NCBI GenBank assembly: GCA_029884035.1
Contig: JAOUIM010000142.1
Location: forward strand, 1 to 8,424
DNA length: 8,424 bases
Direction: 5' to 3'
DNA from: Aquincola sp.
Lineage (GTDB): Bacteria > Pseudomonadota > Gammaproteobacteria > Burkholderiales > Burkholderiaceae_C
Shown here: in pieces, positions 5,619-8,424 of the stretch
How positions within the stretch are numbered: position 1 is the stretch's first letter
Layout: each line of letters begins with the position of its first letter
The notes under the pieces: generated by a model
Told to the model about the DNA's origin: nothing
Databases searched by the model: none
What the model saw: only the letters and a program-made list of their open reading frames with translations
Program-made: the position numbers and the translations under genes

Positions 5619-8424
5619 GGTGCGCGCGCTGGCACCAAGGGCGCAACGCGCCGCTCGGCGGCCGGTTTGCGCATGATCTGCTGTTCGAGTGGCCCGTGCC
5701 GGTCATTGACGATGACCCGCGCCACGGCCTGCAACAGGATGCGGTCCTCGCCGGCGATCTGCTCGGCATGACGCACGAAGATGCCGCCCGGTCGGTCGAC
5801 CACTTGTGCTTCGATGCCGGCGGCGATGAGTCCGAGGATCTGCTCCTGCAGGCGCTGCCGATAGCCATCGCGTTCTTCGTTCCATATGACCAGATCGACC
5901 GCCAGGCCCTTCAGACGCCACCAGGCGTGCGCCTGCACCATCTGCTTGACCAGCTCGATGTTGACCGCGTCGCCGACCTGCAGCAGCACGATCGGCAGAT
6001 CGCCCGAGATGCCATAACCCCACAAGCCCGATTGGCTGCGCCGGTTGCGCAGCAGCAGGGCGGCATCGGCGCGATGTGTCGGCTGCGAATAGATCACTGC
6101 GCCGGCCAGGCGGGCGTAGAGCTGAGTGTCGGCCTCGCTGGCGTTGATCTGGCGCAGCACGACCTGGCTGTGCGTCCACGACAGATCGAAGACGCGGTCG
6201 GCCAGGCGCCGATCGACGAACTTGTGCACCAGCGCCAGGCAGGCCTCGCGCGTGTCCGCCATGCCATAGACGATGTCGATGGTCGCGGTCTGATCGGGTT
6301 CGAGCGTGATCACACGCCGCGTCGCGACCACCGGGTCGAGGACCGAACCGGCACTGCCGGACAGCGCGCCACCGGCTCGCAAAGCCTGCGGCGAGCACGG
6401 GCTGCGGCCACGGCCGACAAAGCGCGCACGATCGGTTTCGTGCGTTGCCGCACCAACCCTGGCGCCATGCACCGCCATCAAGTGAAACATGTGCGGCGGA
6501 TGTTCCCCGGCCGAGCGTGGCCGGCGGGTGCACAGCAGCGCCGCCGGCTCGACCAGCACTTCGGTTTGCACGAACAGCTTGCCAAACGCCATGTGCTGCG
6601 CATCGGCCGCGGTGGGTGCGATCACGACTTCGGCATAGCTCGTCAACTCGATGGTCCGCCGTGCGCGGCCCAGGTTGGTCAGGCGCAGGCGCCGCAGTTC
6701 GATGTCGTCCTCCGGCGAGACGACGATCTCGGTGTAGGCGTCGATGCCCTGGTCGCGGCGGCGGAATTCGGCACGCCCTTCGGTGAAGATGGCCTCGTAG
6801 GAATCGGGCGCGCACAGCGTCGGCTGGTAGGCCGTCGACCAGCATGTCCCCGTCTCGGTGTCGCGCAGATAGCAGAAGCTGCCCCAGTTGTCGCTGGTGG
6901 TGTCCTCGCGCCAGCGCGTGACGGCCAGGTCTTTCCAACGGCTGACACCGGCGCCGGTGTGGGTCAGCATCACGTGGTAGCGACCGTTGGACAGCAGTTG
7001 CACCTCGGGTGTCGGCGTGTCCGCGCTGGTGATCAGGCGCAACGGCGTCGCGGCGGCTCCGATGTCGCTTTTCACCTCCGCACGCTCGGCGGTGTGGGGA
7101 TGGAAAGCCAACACCTTCGGCACGCGTTCCTGGAGCAACAGGAGCGTGGCCTGCAGCCCAGGGTCGGCCTCGAAGCGGCGCTGCATCGGTTGCCCGAGCA
7201 GTACGTAGGCCAGCGACAGCAGGCTCATGCCCTGGTGGTGCGCCATGTACGAGCGAACGATCGCACTCGTCTGACCGCGCGGCAGGCGCGACGGTGTGTA
7301 GTCGATGGCCTCGTAGTAGCCGAAGCGGCTGGCCAGCCCGGCATCGGCCAGGCGCAACAGATTCTGGCAGGCCGCGCGCGCATCGACCATCAACGCCATC
7401 ACCGTCGCGTAGGGCGCCACCACCAGGTCTTCGCTCAGCCCGCGCTTCAAGCCCAGGCCCGGCACGCCGAATGCGCGGTACTGGTAGTTGAGCTGTGCGT
7501 CGGTGGCGTTGTAGCCCGACTCGGAAATGCCCCAGGGAACGTCACGCTGACGTCCGTAGCTGATCTGGCGCTCGACGGCCGCGTGCATCGTCTGGTCGAG
7601 CAGAGTGCCTTCGTAGCTGGGCATCACCAGCATCGGCATCAGGTACTCGAACATCGAGCCGCTCCACGACAGCAGGACCGCGCGACCGTCCAGCGTCGTC
7701 AGCAAGCGGCCGAGGGCAAACCAGCTCGCCTGCGGCAGCACGCCCTGCGCGATCGCCGTGAAGCTTGCCAACCGCACCTCGGACGCCAGCAGGTCGTAGT
7801 GGCCGGCGTCGAGCCGCCGCTCGTCGACGTTGTAGCCGATGGCCAGCAGGCCACGGGCCGGGTCGTAGAGGAAGCCGTAGTCCATGCGCGCCAAGGCACC
7901 CGCGCGCTCGGCCAGTCGGTGCAGTGCGGCGTTGCGCTGCGCCAGCGCGTCATGCGGCGCGCCGGCATCGGCGACAAGGATATCCAGTTCGGCGAGCGCC
8001 GCATGGCATTGCGCCCGCAGCGCTTGCGTCCAGCGCAGCACTTCCGCGCGCTCGTCGCTGCCGCCGGGGGTTGGGTCGTGTTCGGCCACATCCTGTGCGC
8101 AACGATCCAGGGCGTCGATCAATGCGCGTAGCCCGAGGTTCGATGGCGGCGGCTGCAGCAGCGCCTCGTTCAACAGCTGCGCGAAGCGACTGAGTGCGTC
8201 GTCGGGTGGTGCACGTGCGCTGGCGCGTTGCAGCAGGCGCAGCGTGTCGGCGAGGCCCTCCAGCAGCAGTATCGTCCGCGGCGGGGTGTCAGCCAGCTCG
8301 GCCAGGCCGGCGCGCAGCGTCAGCAGGTGGCCCGCCAGGTTGCCACTGTCGACGGTGGAGACGTAACGGGGTCGCAGCGGCTCGAGCGTTTGCGTGTCGT
8401 ACCAGTTGAACAGATGGCCTTGAT
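5540..8424 (-). CDS. ndvB: Cyclic beta-1,2-glucan synthase, middle part (5' end outside window, 3' end frameshifted)
   Basis: The frame is open from the right edge to a stop at 5542-5540, about 960 codons. It has no start in the window: a TTG at 8173 lies inside continuous homology, which begins at HLFNWYDTQTLEPL and YVSTVDSGNLAGHLL at the very edge. Numbering from the first full codon (8422), a helical region is followed by DYGFLYDP and the glycoamylase-like domain (Pfam Glycoamylase). That domain carries LLSWSGSMFEYLMP (M257), VPWGISESGYNATD (295-308), LNYQYRAFGVPGLGLKRGL and MAHHQGMSL (393-401). In studied synthases it corresponds to the cyclisation (transglycosylation) domain. A GH94-type beta-sandwich starts near 476 with LLSNGRYHVMLT. 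The segment ending EQQIMRKPAAERR leads into the linker. After about 5625 the frame turns Arg/Trp-rich (roughly the last 28 residues, to the stop) and family resemblance stops, while the other minus frame takes over. The missing N-terminus should hold the membrane-bound GT84 transferase. The enzyme acts at the inner membrane and makes periplasmic glucans. Confidence 0.88.
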   Translation of the reverse strand, partial: QGHLFNWYDTQTLEPLRPRYVSTVDSGNLAGHLLTLRAGLAELADTPPRTILLLEGLADTLRLLQRASARAPPDDALSRFAQLLNEALLQPPPSNLGLRALIDALDRCAQDVAEHDPTPGGSDERAEVLRWTQALRAQCHAALAELDILVADAGAPHDALAQRNAALHRLAERAGALARMDYGFLYDPARGLLAIGYNVDERRLDAGHYDLLASEVRLASFTAIAQGVLPQASWFALGRLLTTLDGRAVLLSWSGSMFEYLMPMLVMPSYEGTLLDQTMHAAVERQISYGRQRDVPWGISESGYNATDAQLNYQYRAFGVPGLGLKRGLSEDLVVAPYATVMALMVDARAACQNLLRLADAGLASRFGYYEAIDYTPSRLPRGQTSAIVRSYMAHHQGMSLLSLAYVLLGQPMQRRFEADPGLQATLLLLQERVPKVLAFHPHTAERAEVKSDIGAAATPLRLITSADTPTPEVQLLSNGRYHVMLTHTGAGVSRWKDLAVTRWREDTTSDNWGSFCYLRDTETGTCWSTAYQPTLCAPDSYEAIFTEGRAEFRRRDQGIDAYTEIVVSPEDDIELRRLRLTNLGRARRTIELTSYAEVVIAPTAADAQHMAFGKLFVQTEVLVEPAALLCTRRPRSAGEHPPHMFHLMAVHGARVGAATHETDRARFVGRGRSPCSPQALRAGGALSGSAGSVLDPVVATRRVITLEPDQTATIDIVYGMADTREACLALVHKFVDRRLADRVFDLSWTHSQVVLRQINASEADTQLYARLAGAVIYSQPTHRADAALLLRNRRSQSGLWGYGISGDLPIVLLQVGDAVNIELVKQMVQAHAWWRLKGLAVDLVIWNEERDGYRQRLQEQILGLIAAGIEAQVVDRPGGIFVRHAEQIAGEDRILLQAVARVIVNDRHGPLEQQIMRKPAAERRVAPLVPARAPWRRFPVGTLRRSRHWRARGRHRREA
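5622..5629 (-). repeat. (GC)4 tract at the probable frameshift site
   Basis: Four GC units sit in the linker codons where reading must pass from the 5540-8424 frame to the 3096-5618 frame. The required change equals skipping two bases or re-reading one. Removing one GC unit gives a continuous reading VPART then MAALPGRDPAEEP, with no stop. A single missing base anywhere in 5540-5702 would do the same, so the tract is the best candidate and not proven. No classic X-XXY-YYZ slippery heptamer is visible here. Confidence 0.5.

Noticed and set aside
5540..5702. Programmed -1 ribosomal frameshifting joining the two synthase frames
   Set aside because: The direction would fit, but no slippery heptamer or obvious downstream structure is visible, and the family is normally encoded in one frame. 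An indel is the simpler explanation.
5510..8131. An 873-codon open frame on the + strand, opposite the glucan synthase
   Set aside because: Its translation is rich in Arg, Gln, His, Asp and Val with no recognisable domain, as expected for the complement of a high-GC gene. The minus strand carries clear NdvB homology over the same stretch.
1..8424. A new defence, mobile or RNA-based system
   Set aside because: There are no transposase, integrase, nuclease, toxin-antitoxin or reverse transcriptase motifs, no direct-repeat array, no tRNA or rRNA, and no long intergenic structure. The genes are ordinary metabolic and envelope genes.

Overview
The window is high-GC DNA with compact genes and long spurious antisense reading frames. 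Codon usage and gene content suggest a proteobacterium, most likely a Burkholderiales-type betaproteobacterium. That placement is inference from protein resemblance, with no marker gene to confirm it.

Layout, left to right. Positions 1-224 hold no gene I can support beyond a possible 7-codon end of an upstream gene, then the leader of a glutathione S-transferase (GST) gene (225-899, +). One base after the GST stop comes a short frame (901-1206, +) that matches only the C-terminal two thirds of an AHSA1/SRPBCC-type protein, so it looks like a 5'-deleted remnant. Converging on it is a secreted, membrane-anchored DUF1161 protein (1234-1953, -). It is divergent, across a 253-bp gap, from a YihY/BrkB-family inner-membrane protein (2207-3025, +).

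The right-hand 63% of the window (3096-8424, -) is the C-terminal part, about 1,770 residues, of a cyclic beta-1,2-glucan synthase (NdvB/ChvB family). Its N-terminal glycosyltransferase half would lie beyond position 8424. In the order of translation the window contains a glycoamylase-like (cyclisation) domain, a first beta-sandwich domain, a linker, a second beta-sandwich, and the GH94 phosphorylase-like barrel with its conserved motifs. The frame is broken in the linker: the upstream part ends at a stop at 5540 and the rest continues in another frame from about 5620. One extra GC unit in a (GC)4 tract at 5622-5629 would explain the break exactly.

The genes do not form one pathway. The GST is a cytoplasmic detoxification-type enzyme. 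The DUF1161 and YihY proteins are envelope proteins of unknown function. The glucan synthase would make periplasmic cyclic glucans. I see no defence system, mobile element, CRISPR array, tRNA or rRNA, and no convincing new multi-gene system. The main points of interest are the synthase frameshift, the GST/AHSA1 junction and the unusual architecture of the DUF1161 protein.
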